From NCBI GenBank assembly GCA_964582365.1, contig CAZOQV010000002.1, forward strand, positions 12,711 to 76,710: 64,000 nt of DNA, read 5' to 3'. Shown here piece after piece: positions 1 to 7,966 of the stretch; within the stretch, counting starts at the first letter, position 1; every line of letters begins with the position of its first letter. The stretch is from WARW01 sp964582365 (GTDB lineage: Bacteria; Patescibacteriota; Microgenomatia; UBA12405). Both the position numbers and the translations under genes were made by a program. The notes beneath the pieces were generated by a model. That model searched no databases. It was not told the DNA's origin and worked only from the letters and a program-made list of their open reading frames with translations.

Positions 1-2
1 AC

Positions 3-308
3 ATCTCTTTTACCCCAGTTAATGGCGAAACTTCTACTGTTTACGAAGTCAGATTTGAATTATCAGTCGAAAATAATTATCGATTAGGTATGGATGGTGA
101 TGTTAATATTATTCTAAAAGAAATCCCCAACACTTTAACTATTCCTATTGAAGCTGTGTATCAAGACCAAGACCAACCTTATGTTTTTACTCTCGATCAA
201 GATAAAAAATTAATTAAAAAAACCATAAAAATTGGCATTGAAACCGACACTGAGGTTGAAATTTTAGAAGGAATTACCGAAAATGACCAAATCGTTATCA
301 AAAAATAA
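3..308 (+). CDS. Membrane-fusion (HlyD/RND-adaptor type) protein, C-terminal fragment
   Basis: The reading frame is open from the window edge, so this is only the last ~101 residues; an internal Met codon at 90 is not the true start. The residues form a beta-rich adaptor tail with an 'IPIEAVY' strand and a final 'VEILEGITENDQIVI' hairpin, the usual end of periplasmic adaptor subunits of MacA/YknX type. The ATPase gene overlaps its last 26 bases and the permease follows, giving the usual adaptor-ATPase-permease order. By analogy with such systems it would carry substrate out from the permease. The family call rests on this short tail plus context. Confidence 0.7.
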   Translation: MSFTPVNGETSTVYEVRFELSVENNYRLGMDGDVNIILKEIPNTLTIPIEAVYQDQDQPYVFTLDQDKKLIKKTIKIGIETDTEVEILEGITENDQIVIKK

Positions 309-996
309 TTCTAATGTTATTTTAGAATTAAAAAACATTACCAAAACCTATGCTACTGGAACTAATTGTTTTACTGCTCTAGACAATATTAATTTAAAAA
401 TTAAACAAGGTGAATTTGTCTCTATAACTGGTCCTTCTGGCTCTGGAAAATCCACCTTAATGCATATTATTGGTCTTCTTGACAATCCAACTTCTGGCGA
501 AGTTCTTCTAAACGGTAAAGATATTTCCCAACTTAAAGAACATCAACTAGCTCAAATTAGAAACATTAATTTGGGTTTTGTTTTTCAACAATTTAATCTT
601 TTAGCCAAAACTTCTGCCCTAGAAAACATTTTATTACCTCTTCTTTATTCCGATGTTCCCAAAAAAGAACGACGTCAAATGGGTTTAAACATGTTAGCCA
701 AAGTAGGACTCGAAGATAAAGCCATTAATACTCCAACTCAACTCTCTGGCGGACAACAACAACGAGTTGCTATTGCCAGAGCCTTAATTAATAATCCTCA
801 AATTATTCTAGCTGATGAACCAACTGGCAATTTAGACAGTAAATCTGGTGCTGACATTATGAATTTTTTCCATCAATTAAACGAAAAAGAGGGGAGAACT
901 ATTGTTTTTGTTACCCACGACATGGAGTTAGCCAAGCAAGCCAATCACACTATTATTATTAAAGATGGCAAAATAGCGGAGGGTGAAAATGCTTAA
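283..996 (+). CDS. MacB/LolD-type ABC transporter ATP-binding protein
   Basis: Cytoplasmic ATPase of about 237 residues that powers the partner permease encoded next. Visible motifs are Walker A 'GPSGSGKST', Q-loop 'FQQFNLL', signature 'LSGGQQQRVAIARAL', Walker B 'IILADEPTGNLDS' and the H-loop 'VTHD'. The 'TGNLDS' stretch and the length are typical of the LolD/FtsE/MacB ATPase group. Its start overlaps the adaptor gene and its end overlaps the permease start, so the three genes are translationally coupled. The substrate (peptide, antibiotic or lipoprotein) cannot be told from the sequence. Confidence 0.93.
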   Translation: MTKSLSKNNSNVILELKNITKTYATGTNCFTALDNINLKIKQGEFVSITGPSGSGKSTLMHIIGLLDNPTSGEVLLNGKDISQLKEHQLAQIRNINLGFVFQQFNLLAKTSALENILLPLLYSDVPKKERRQMGLNMLAKVGLEDKAINTPTQLSGGQQQRVAIARALINNPQIILADEPTGNLDSKSGADIMNFFHQLNEKEGRTIVFVTHDMELAKQANHTIIIKDGKIAEGENA

Positions 997-2212
997 ACCA
1001 AGTTTTAATGATCTTCTTAAATCCAGTTTAAGATCAATTTTAAAAAACAAAAGTCGTACTGTTTTAACCTCTCTCGGTATTATTATTGGTGTCACTTCTG
1101 TTATTCTTTTAACCTCCATTGGTAACGGTCTTAAAGGCTATATCACTCAGCAATTTGATGCCCTTGGGGCTAATTCTATTTTTATTAGTCCAGGTAAAAT
1201 TTTTAACGACAATGGAGGATTTTCCCAAAATAGTATGGCCACCGCCATGATCACCACCTTTAGCCAAAAAGATTTTAATTATCTTCGCCGAAAACTTAAA
1301 GATAGTGTTGTTATGCCAGTTAATGTTACTTATGCTGACGTTAAATCAACCTATGCCATTAAAAAAATGACCGAAATTGATGGCTCAACTGAAGAATATG
1401 GTAAAAGCAACAATGTCATTCCCTCGGCTGAAAATGGTCGCTGGTTTACCAATGAAGAAAATAGTAAGAAAAGTCCAGTTGTTGTCTTGGGATATAAAAT
1501 TGCCCAAACTCTTTTTCCTAAATCAAGTGCTATTGGTAAAAAAATTATTATTAAAGGTAAAACTTTAAAAATAATCGGTGTTGTTGATCAAAAAGGTGCT
1601 TCTATGGGCGGACCCAGTGTTGATGATGCAGTTTATGCCCCATTTTCAGTTGTTTCGGACTTGTCCGGCAAAGAAGACATTAATACTTTTGTTATTAAGG
1701 CTCCCAATAAAGATTTAATGGAAGCAACCAAAAAAGAAATTACCAATGTCATGTTGGAAAAATATGATAAAGATGCTTTCTCTGTTTTTGATAGTTCTCA
1801 ATTATTAAGTTCCATCAATTCTATTATTAATGTTCTAACTATTGCCCTTACTGGAATTGCCGCCATATCTTTAGTTGTCGGCGGAGTCGGTATTATGAAC
1901 ATCATGCTGGTTACTGTCTCTGAACGAACCAGAGAAATTGGTCTTCGCAAAGCCATTGGTGCTTACCCTCGAGCCATTTTAATTCAATTTTTAATCGAAG
2001 CTGTTATTCTTTCTTGTTTTGGTGGTTTAATCGGCATAATTTTAGGAAGTCTTGGAGCGCTAGCTATCAATAATTTCTTTCCCGCCAAAGTCACTCTCAG
2101 TTCAATCATGATCGCTTTTAGTGTTTCTTCTGCTGTTGGTATTATTTTTGGAGTCGTTCCTGCCAGACAAGCCTCTAAACTTTCTCCCATCGAAGCCCTT
2201 AGATATGAGTAA
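989..2212 (+). CDS. MacB-like ABC transporter permease (FtsX/MacB_PCD fold)
   Basis: Inner-membrane permease of about 407 residues. There is one N-terminal membrane segment ('TVLTSLGIIIGVTSVILL'), a large extracytoplasmic domain, then three C-terminal segments in the FtsX-like arrangement, with the conserved 'VSERTREIGLRKAIGA' cytoplasmic motif. I place the start at the ATG at 989, because a GGAGG ribosome-binding site at 978-982 sits six bases before it; the in-frame GTG at 983 directly abuts that site. It forms an operon with the adaptor and ATPase. Such tripartite-like exporters also occur in cells without an outer membrane (YknXYZ type), which fits a CPR bacterium. Confidence 0.9.
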   Translation: MLKPSFNDLLKSSLRSILKNKSRTVLTSLGIIIGVTSVILLTSIGNGLKGYITQQFDALGANSIFISPGKIFNDNGGFSQNSMATAMITTFSQKDFNYLRRKLKDSVVMPVNVTYADVKSTYAIKKMTEIDGSTEEYGKSNNVIPSAENGRWFTNEENSKKSPVVVLGYKIAQTLFPKSSAIGKKIIIKGKTLKIIGVVDQKGASMGGPSVDDAVYAPFSVVSDLSGKEDINTFVIKAPNKDLMEATKKEITNVMLEKYDKDAFSVFDSSQLLSSINSIINVLTIALTGIAAISLVVGGVGIMNIMLVTVSERTREIGLRKAIGAYPRAILIQFLIEAVILSCFGGLIGIILGSLGALAINNFFPAKVTLSSIMIAFSVSSAVGIIFGVVPARQASKLSPIEALRYE

Positions 2213-2235
2213 GTAATTTTTGCTATTATTAATTA

Positions 2236-2799
2236 GTGAAAAAAAAATTACTTTTCAATTTTTTACCAATCGCTTTTGTCTTTTTTGTAACCTCTATCAT
2301 TTGGGTTATTTTTGATATATCTAATTTAGAAATTTTATATTTATTAATTGGATTGATATTAGGGCATTTTTTTCTCGACCTTGATCATATTTTTTATTGG
2401 TTTTACCGAAAACCAAACACCGACGAAAGTCGAATTGTTCAAACTACCATCAGTAATGGAGATTTAAAATCATTTCTTAAATTAATCAAAGCCGCCAGAA
2501 CCAGTCATGTTAATTTAATTTTTCATCATTATTTTTTTCAAATCAGTCTTAATTTAATTTCTTTTTTTATTTTTATTTCTTCATCAAATGTCATTGTTCT
2601 TTCTTTTCTTTTGTCAATCAATCTCCATCTTTTATCTGACGAAATTAGAGACTATTTTTACGATCCTAAATTTCTTCAAAAATGGCTTTTTGCTCGAGAA
2701 GATAAACAATTATCAATAAAGTCTATTAAAAAATATTTAATAATTTTTATTTTTCTCTTCTTTATTTTCTTTTTTCTTCTTGTAAAATCTAAAACATGA
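2236..2799 (+). CDS. Small multi-pass membrane protein, possibly YdjM/DUF457-like
   Basis: About 187 residues with five or so hydrophobic segments and a GTG start. Acidic and histidine residues at membrane edges ('FFLDLDHIFYW', 'FHHYFFQ', 'HLLSDEIRDYF') resemble the YdjM/DUF457 membrane-bound metal-dependent hydrolase-like family; this is a resemblance, not a firm match. The last four bases overlap the start of the HEPN-domain gene (ATGA arrangement), so the two are co-translated. No function is assigned. Confidence 0.6.
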   Translation: MKKKLLFNFLPIAFVFFVTSIIWVIFDISNLEILYLLIGLILGHFFLDLDHIFYWFYRKPNTDESRIVQTTISNGDLKSFLKLIKAARTSHVNLIFHHYFFQISLNLISFFIFISSSNVIVLSFLLSINLHLLSDEIRDYFYDPKFLQKWLFAREDKQLSIKSIKKYLIIFIFLFFIFFFLLVKSKT

Positions 2800-3317
2800 C
2801 CTCATTGCTGCCCCAAACTTTTGATAACGCTAGAAAAGTTTTATCACCACGTCAACAAAATTTAGTAAGCGATGTTGAAGCTATTTTAAAAAGAGTCAAC
2901 CCTGAGGATAATATCCATGACTATTCTTTTTTTGTCGCTCCAATTTCCAAAGCTTACGAAGGTTTTTTAAAAGACTTTTTCCTTAAAATCGGTATTATTT
3001 CTATTGATGATTATGAAAGTGAACGCTTTCGGGTTGGCAAAACTTTAAACCCATCTCTTCGTTATAAACGATTTTCCGTCTTTCAAAAATTAGCTGATCT
3101 TAATGAAGGGGGAGAGGAGTTAGCTGAAAATCTTTGGACTGCCTGGAAATTTGGTCGAAATGAAATTTTTCACTACTTTCCAACTATTTCGAAAGATTTA
3201 ACGATAGAAGAGGCTGAAGAAAGAATCGATATGGTATTAAAAGCCATGATCAAAGCCGGAGACTTTTTAATCAAAAACAAAGAAATTATCCGTCAATCTC
3301 AAACAAACTTTTATTAA
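2796..3317 (+). CDS. Stand-alone HEPN-domain protein, RnlA (RNase LS)-toxin-like
   Basis: 173-residue soluble, helical protein. It carries an R-x4-H HEPN ribonuclease motif (R121-N-E-I-F-H126) and an upstream glutamate in 'KAYEGFLKD' (E55). This is the same E...R-x4-H arrangement that forms the active site in the HEPN domain of RnlA/LsoA toxins. Known RnlA toxins have additional N-terminal domains; here only the HEPN part is present. Translation is coupled by a four-base overlap to the upstream membrane protein. No antitoxin of the RnlB/Dmd type is evident next to it. It may be an RNase toxin, an immunity factor or a housekeeping HEPN protein. Confidence 0.6.
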   Translation: MTSLLPQTFDNARKVLSPRQQNLVSDVEAILKRVNPEDNIHDYSFFVAPISKAYEGFLKDFFLKIGIISIDDYESERFRVGKTLNPSLRYKRFSVFQKLADLNEGGEELAENLWTAWKFGRNEIFHYFPTISKDLTIEEAEERIDMVLKAMIKAGDFLIKNKEIIRQSQTNFY

Positions 3318-3359
3318 AGATATAGAAATTTTCTTTTTTATCTGCTATCTTAGTAGCAT

Positions 3360-3554
3360 ATGACTAAAATAAATCTCGATCAAAACAAGTGCATTGGTTG
3401 CAACACCTGTCCTTTAATGGATCCAGAACATTTTGAGATGGATACCACCACCTATAAAGCTAAGATTAAAAAACAGACAGAAGAAATTACTGATACTATT
3501 AAGTCCGCTATCGACGCTTGTCCCGTTGGAGCTATAACTATTGAAGAAAATTAA
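3360..3554 (+). CDS. Ferredoxin, single [4Fe-4S] cluster
   Basis: 64-residue electron carrier. The cluster ligands are C11, C14 and C17 in 'CIGCNTCP' plus a distant Cys in 'ACPVGAI', the classical single-cluster bacterial/archaeal ferredoxin pattern with the second cluster's cysteines absent. A TATCTT box ends eight bases before the ATG, so the mRNA may be leaderless. The next gene, a thioredoxin-fold membrane protein, follows after 14 bases and may be co-transcribed. The redox partner is unknown. Confidence 0.92.
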   Translation: MTKINLDQNKCIGCNTCPLMDPEHFEMDTTTYKAKIKKQTEEITDTIKSAIDACPVGAITIEEN

Positions 3555-3568
3555 AAATTAAAAAAACC

Positions 3569-4597
3569 ATGAGTAAAAAACAAATCAAAAAAAATAAAAT
3601 TTCTACTGTCCTCAAAAAATCGGTAAATTTACCCATATTTTTGGTTATTATCTTTTCATTATTGTTAGCCGGTATTTCTTTTGCTACCGGAATTATTTTA
3701 ATAAAAGTTAAATTAAATTTAGATGGGGCTAATACTTCCAAATTAACCTCTAATAATGTTTTTGCCGCCACTAAAACCGACAAACCCCAATTAGATTTTT
3801 ATGTTATGAGTTTTTGTCCTTACGGTAATGATATAGAAGAAGTTATCAGACCTGTTTTTGATCTTCTTGGAGATAAAGTTGAACTCAGACCTCGTTATAT
3901 TTTTGAAAAAGTTGAAGGAAGTTTATCGGATTATTGTATTAAAAATAATCCTAATGTTGCTAATTGTGCCACTTACGTTAAAAACAGCAATGGTCAACTC
4001 AAAGATATTAACGACTGTAAAAGCCAAATTGCCGCTATGATTAAAGAGTGTAATAATGAAAGTAAATACCTAAAAATAGGTAATAACTTTTATACTGCTC
4101 TTCATGGCCGAATTGAAGCCAATCAAAATGTTCGAGAAATTTGTGCTTATAACTTAAATGAAGATAAAAAAGCTTGGTGGGATTTCATTAAAAATACTAA
4201 TGATAATTGTACTTATACTAATGCTGATACTTGCTGGGAAGAACAAGCCAAGAAAGCTGGTTTAGACACCAACAAAATTACTGAATGTTTTAATAAAGAT
4301 GCTCTTTCCTTAATTGAAGCTGAAATTGCTGACACCACTAAAAATAAAATCACTGGATCTCCAACTCTAATGATCGATGGAAAAATTTTTCCACCAGAAA
4401 TTGCTGCTGATTCCACTGATAAAAACATTAAAATCGGTAAAGAAGTTTTCAGTCTAAGTGATATTAGAACTCCAAATGTTATTAAAGCCGCACTTTGTTC
4501 CGGATTTGATAAAACTCCAAAAGAATGCAAAAACGTTTTGGAAATGCCTAAAACAGAAGATGGACAAGTTCAAGGTGCAGCTGAAGGCGGTTGTTAA
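3569..4597 (+). CDS. Membrane-anchored DsbA/thioredoxin-fold, cysteine-rich protein
   Basis: 342 residues. A basic N-terminus and one membrane segment (about residues 19-45) are followed by an extracytoplasmic thioredoxin-like domain starting 'LDFYVMSFCPYG'. The active-site-like motif is C83-P-Y-G, so the second cysteine of CxxC is missing. A 'GSPTLMIDG' cis-proline loop lies near the end, as in DsbA/GILT-like folds. Many other cysteines ('YCIKNNPNVANC', 'DNCTYTNADTC', 'LCSGF...ECKN') could form disulfides. It probably acts in extracytoplasmic thiol chemistry; whether it oxidises, reduces or isomerises is not known. A strong terminator follows. Confidence 0.72.
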   Translation: MSKKQIKKNKISTVLKKSVNLPIFLVIIFSLLLAGISFATGIILIKVKLNLDGANTSKLTSNNVFAATKTDKPQLDFYVMSFCPYGNDIEEVIRPVFDLLGDKVELRPRYIFEKVEGSLSDYCIKNNPNVANCATYVKNSNGQLKDINDCKSQIAAMIKECNNESKYLKIGNNFYTALHGRIEANQNVREICAYNLNEDKKAWWDFIKNTNDNCTYTNADTCWEEQAKKAGLDTNKITECFNKDALSLIEAEIADTTKNKITGSPTLMIDGKIFPPEIAADSTDKNIKIGKEVFSLSDIRTPNVIKAALCSGFDKTPKECKNVLEMPKTEDGQVQGAAEGGC

Positions 4598-4620
4598 TAA
4601 TATTTATTTAAAATTAAAAA

Positions 4621-4646
4621 CCTCCCGAATCATCGGGGGGTTTTTT
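4621..4646 (+). terminator. Rho-independent terminator after the thioredoxin-fold gene
   Basis: An 8-bp stem, CCTCCCGA paired with TCGGGGGG (one G-T), has a four-base loop and is followed by six T. It lies 24 bases after the stop codon and 20 bases before the next ATG. Confidence 0.9.
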
Positions 4647-4665
4647 GATATGATTTACTCATCAT

Positions 4666-5271
4666 ATGATAAAAGAAATTACCATTGGCACCGGCAATCC
4701 AGCTAAAATTAAACAAATAGAAGGAGCTTTGTTGCCATTGGGAATTAAAGTTTTTAATATTCTAAATTTAAAGCTTCCAGAAATAGCAGAAGATGGTAAA
4801 ACCGCTCAAGAAAATACTAGAAAAAAAGCCATAGGTTACGCTGAATTTTTAAATAAACCAATATTATCGATGGATAATTCTCTTTATTTTGATTCACTTC
4901 CAGAATCAAGACAACCAGGAATTAATGTTAGACGTATAAACAGTGAAACCATCAGAGCAACAGATGAGGAAATGTTGAATTACTATTCTAATTTAGTTTC
5001 AGAATTTGGCGAACAAACTAACGGTCGATGGAAATTTGCCATCTGTGTTGCCACTCCTGAAAAACTTTTTGAAACCACTATTACCTCATCAAGAATATTT
5101 ACTAGTAAAAAAAGTCCAATAATTATTCCCGGATATCCTTTAGAATCAATTCAAATCGATTCGGAAACTAATAAATATATTTCTGAAATGAGTCAAGAAG
5201 AACAAGATTTATTTTGGCAAAGATCTATTGGTAATAAGCTTCAAGATTTTATAAAATCAATTAATATTTAA
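4666..5271 (+). CDS. HAM1/RdgB-family non-canonical purine NTP pyrophosphatase
   Basis: 201 residues. By family it hydrolyses XTP/ITP/dITP to the monophosphate and cleans the nucleotide pool. The N-terminal 'TIGTGNPAKIKQI' is the family's T-x-N-x2-K substrate loop; 'EIAEDGKTAQENTRKKA' matches the conserved E-D-x-x-T-x-x-E-N segment; 'LSMDNSLYFDSLP' replaces the usual A-D-D-S-G-L. It is divergent: the segment after this lacks the clean P-G-x-x-S-A-R motif ('RQPGINVRRI' instead). It sits alone between two terminator-like hairpins. Confidence 0.72.
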   Translation: MIKEITIGTGNPAKIKQIEGALLPLGIKVFNILNLKLPEIAEDGKTAQENTRKKAIGYAEFLNKPILSMDNSLYFDSLPESRQPGINVRRINSETIRATDEEMLNYYSNLVSEFGEQTNGRWKFAICVATPEKLFETTITSSRIFTSKKSPIIIPGYPLESIQIDSETNKYISEMSQEEQDLFWQRSIGNKLQDFIKSINI

Positions 5272-5287
5272 TCTATAAAAAGGGAAG

Positions 5288-5324
5288 TTGATTTTTATTT
5301 TTTTAACTTATAAATAAAAATCAA
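5288..5324 (+). repeat. AT-only 13-bp inverted repeat
   Basis: TTGATTTTTATTT at 5288-5300 is perfectly complementary to 5312-5324. A second, overlapping A/T-rich inverted repeat (5323-5355) ends in a T-run just before the next start codon. Together they could end transcription of the pyrophosphatase gene, but the stems are almost entirely A-T. Confidence 0.5.
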
Positions 5325-5360
5325 AAAGAAAAATTATTTTTTACTTTTCTTTTTTAATTT

Positions 5361-5903
5361 ATGAAACTAAACTCACACCAGATTAGGAAATCCAAAGTAG
5401 GGGAGTCGCAAAAATTACAAAAGGAGATTAAACGTAACCCAATTATTCTAGTTCTCGATAATGTTTTAGACACTTACAATATCGGTTCTTTTTTTAGACT
5501 AGCCGATGCTTTGGCCGTTGAAAAAATATGTCTTTGTGGACCAGTAGTCACTCCTCCAAATATAAAAATCCATCGTGCCTCCATTGGCACTTGGAAATGG
5601 GTTCCTTGGGAACAATATAAAACCACTAAAGAATGCATTCTTCAACTCAAGAAAGAAGGTTACCAAATCATTGGTTGCGAACAGACAACCGACAGTGTTA
5701 ATTATCAAAATGCCAAATATAATTCAAAAATAGCGATTATTGCTGGCAGTGAAAATTTTGGTATTTCTCAAGATGTTTTAAAATTAGTCGATAAAGTAGT
5801 AGAAATACCTATGTATGGGGTAAATATCTCTTTGAATGTTTTAGTTGCCACCTCTGTCATTAGTTTTGACGCCGTCTCTAAATTAACCACTAAAAAAGCC
5901 TAA
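5361..5903 (+). CDS. SpoU/TrmH-family RNA 2'-O-methyltransferase
   Basis: 180-residue SPOUT enzyme that would transfer a methyl group from S-adenosylmethionine to a ribose 2'-OH in tRNA or rRNA. The three family motifs are visible: motif 1 'NVLDTYNIGSFFRLADAL', motif 2 'IAIIAGSENFGIS' and motif 3 'IPMYGVNISLNVLVATSV'. There is no N-terminal substrate-binding domain like that of RlmB, so it is close to the minimal TrmL/TrmH-like size. The RNA target cannot be decided from sequence. Confidence 0.88.
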   Translation: MKLNSHQIRKSKVGESQKLQKEIKRNPIILVLDNVLDTYNIGSFFRLADALAVEKICLCGPVVTPPNIKIHRASIGTWKWVPWEQYKTTKECILQLKKEGYQIIGCEQTTDSVNYQNAKYNSKIAIIAGSENFGISQDVLKLVDKVVEIPMYGVNISLNVLVATSVISFDAVSKLTTKKA

Positions 5904-5980
5904 GATAGGGCATTATTTTAGTCAAAAAATAGATTATTTATATCAAAAATTTTAGCCTAAAGATACGAATAATTTGCTTA

Positions 5981-6009
5981 TTGTAAAGCTAATTTTGCTT
6001 TGTTAGAAT
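5981..6009 (+). promoter_or_regulatory. Promoter of gyrBA, predicted leaderless
   Basis: TTGTAA (5981-5986), a 17-base spacer and an extended -10 TGT-TAGAAT (6004-6009) are visible. Exactly six bases separate the -10 box from the gyrB ATG at 6016, so the predicted +1 is the A of the start codon. No Shine-Dalgarno site is present. Confidence 0.7.
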
Positions 6010-6015
6010 GAATCT

Positions 6016-7959
6016 ATGTCTTCTCCAAAACAAGAATATAATGCTGATCAAATAGTCGTTTTAGAAGGGTTAGAGCCGGTCAGAAAAAGACCAGCCATGT
6101 ACATCGGATCCACTGATACTAGGGGATTACATCATTGTTTAACCGAAATTATTGATAATTCTATTGATGAAGCCTTAGCTGGTTGGGCTAAAAACATTTG
6201 GGTAGTTATTCATCCAGATAATTCTGTTACTGTTGCTGATGATGGTCGAGGTATTCCTATCGACATCATGCCTAAATATAAAAAACCAGCCGTCGAAGTT
6301 ATTATGACCACTCTCCATTCCGGTGGAAAATTTGAAGGTTCAGCCTACAAAGTTTCTGGTGGTCTTCATGGAGTTGGTGCCGCTTGTGTCAATGCTCTTT
6401 CTAGTCTTTATCAAATTGAAATTAGACGAGACAATAAAATTAATTTTATTGAATTTTCTAGAGGCGCTGTTAAAACTAAACTTACCGAAATACCTGAAAC
6501 TAAAATTGAAAAATTAAAAAAAATAATTCCCAAAAAAATCAGTGGTACCACTGTTACTTTCTATCCAGACCCAGAAATTTTTAAAGAAACAGTCGAGTTT
6601 GATGATAAAGTAATTATTAAATCAATCAAAGATCGCGCCTATCTTACCTCAAAAATCTTCTTCCATTTTTATGACGAAAGAAGCAAAACTCAGCACCATT
6701 ATTATTTTGAGGGTGGAATTATTTCTTTAATCCGTGAATTAAATAAAAATAAAGTTGTTAATCATGAGCCAATTTATATTCATCGTGAAGACGAAGGCAT
6801 TGACGTTGAAGTCGCCATTCAGTACAACGACTCTTTTCAAGAAAATACTCCCTCTTTTGTCAATATTATTAACACCCATGAAGGCGGTACTCATTTAACT
6901 GGTTTCAAAATTGCCTTAACTAAAGTAGTTAGAGACTATGCCACTAAAAAAGAATTATTAAAATCCAAAGACGACAATATTACTGGTGATGATGTCAAAG
7001 AGGGTTTAACTGCAGTTGTTTCAGTTAAAATGGGCTCCAAAGATCTTCAGTTTGAAGGTCAAACTAAAGGCAAATTAGGTAACAGCGAAGTTCAACCAAT
7101 TGTTTCCAAAATTGTCAAAGAAGAACTAGAAATTTATTTTGAAGAACACCCTGATATTGCCAAAATTATTGTCGGCAAAGCTCTCTTAACTATCCAAATT
7201 AGAAAAGCCGCCAAAGCTGCTCGTGACGTCATTATGCGTAAAGGCGCTTTCGAATCTCAAGGTCTGCCTGGAAAATTAGCCGATTGTCAATCTCGTGATC
7301 CGGCTGAAAGTGAAATTTATATCGTTGAGGGAGATTCAGCAGGTGGTTCCGCCAAACAAGGTCGAGATCGAAAATATCAAGCCATTCTTCCTCTTTGGGG
7401 AAAAGCTCTTAACACCGAAGGTATGCGACTCGATAAAGTTGTTAGTTCTGACAAATTAAAAGATCTAATTGTTGCCTTAGGTATGGGTATTGGTGATACT
7501 ATGAATTTCGAAAAACTTCGTTATCATCGAATTATTTTAATGTCTGATGCTGACGTCGATGGTTCTCACATCGCTACTCTTTTATTAACTTTTATGTATC
7601 GACACATGCCAAATCTTATTGAAAATGGTTATGTTTACATTGCCATGCCACCACTTTTTAAAGTTAAACAAGGCAAAACAATTCAATATACTTATACCGA
7701 AGATGAACAAGAAAGATATCTCAAAACTATCGACACTTCCAAAGCTTATGATGTTCAACGTTACAAAGGTTTAGGTGAAATGAACCCACAACAACTTTGG
7801 GAAACAACCATGAATCCTGAAACCAGAATGCTTAAAAGAGTTAATGTCTCTGATGCTGTTAAAGCTGATGAAATTTTTCGAATTCTTATGAGTGAAGATG
7901 TTCCTCCTCGTAAAAAATTCATTCAAACTCATGCTCATTTAGCCAAATTAGATATTTAA
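6016..7959 (+). CDS. gyrB: DNA gyrase subunit B
   Basis: 647-residue ATPase subunit of gyrase. The GHKL ATP site shows 'EIIDNSIDEALAG' and 'DDGRGIPID' plus 'SGGLHGVG'. The TOPRIM domain has 'EGDSAGGSAKQGRD' (E438-D440) and 'MSDADVDGSHI' (D511, D513). The C-terminal 'RYKGLGEMNPQQLWETTMNP' is typical. Its length matches Gram-positive-type GyrB without the E. coli insertion. At the position of E. coli K447 there is W461 ('ILPLWGK'). gyrA follows after seven bases, so the two form an operon. Confidence 0.97.
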   Translation: MSSPKQEYNADQIVVLEGLEPVRKRPAMYIGSTDTRGLHHCLTEIIDNSIDEALAGWAKNIWVVIHPDNSVTVADDGRGIPIDIMPKYKKPAVEVIMTTLHSGGKFEGSAYKVSGGLHGVGAACVNALSSLYQIEIRRDNKINFIEFSRGAVKTKLTEIPETKIEKLKKIIPKKISGTTVTFYPDPEIFKETVEFDDKVIIKSIKDRAYLTSKIFFHFYDERSKTQHHYYFEGGIISLIRELNKNKVVNHEPIYIHREDEGIDVEVAIQYNDSFQENTPSFVNIINTHEGGTHLTGFKIALTKVVRDYATKKELLKSKDDNITGDDVKEGLTAVVSVKMGSKDLQFEGQTKGKLGNSEVQPIVSKIVKEELEIYFEEHPDIAKIIVGKALLTIQIRKAAKAARDVIMRKGAFESQGLPGKLADCQSRDPAESEIYIVEGDSAGGSAKQGRDRKYQAILPLWGKALNTEGMRLDKVVSSDKLKDLIVALGMGIGDTMNFEKLRYHRIILMSDADVDGSHIATLLLTFMYRHMPNLIENGYVYIAMPPLFKVKQGKTIQYTYTEDEQERYLKTIDTSKAYDVQRYKGLGEMNPQQLWETTMNPETRMLKRVNVSDAVKADEIFRILMSEDVPPRKKFIQTHAHLAKLDI

Positions 7960-7966
7960 TCGAAAT

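Noticed and set aside
2797..2799. UGA recoding (as in SR1/Gracilibacteria)
   Set aside because: TGA is used as a stop (for example the membrane gene at 2236) and large conserved genes such as gyrA and topA contain no internal TGA; Trp and Gly use standard codons.
3360..3554. Two-cluster ferredoxin
   Set aside because: Only four cysteines in the cluster pattern are present, which suffices for one [4Fe-4S] centre.
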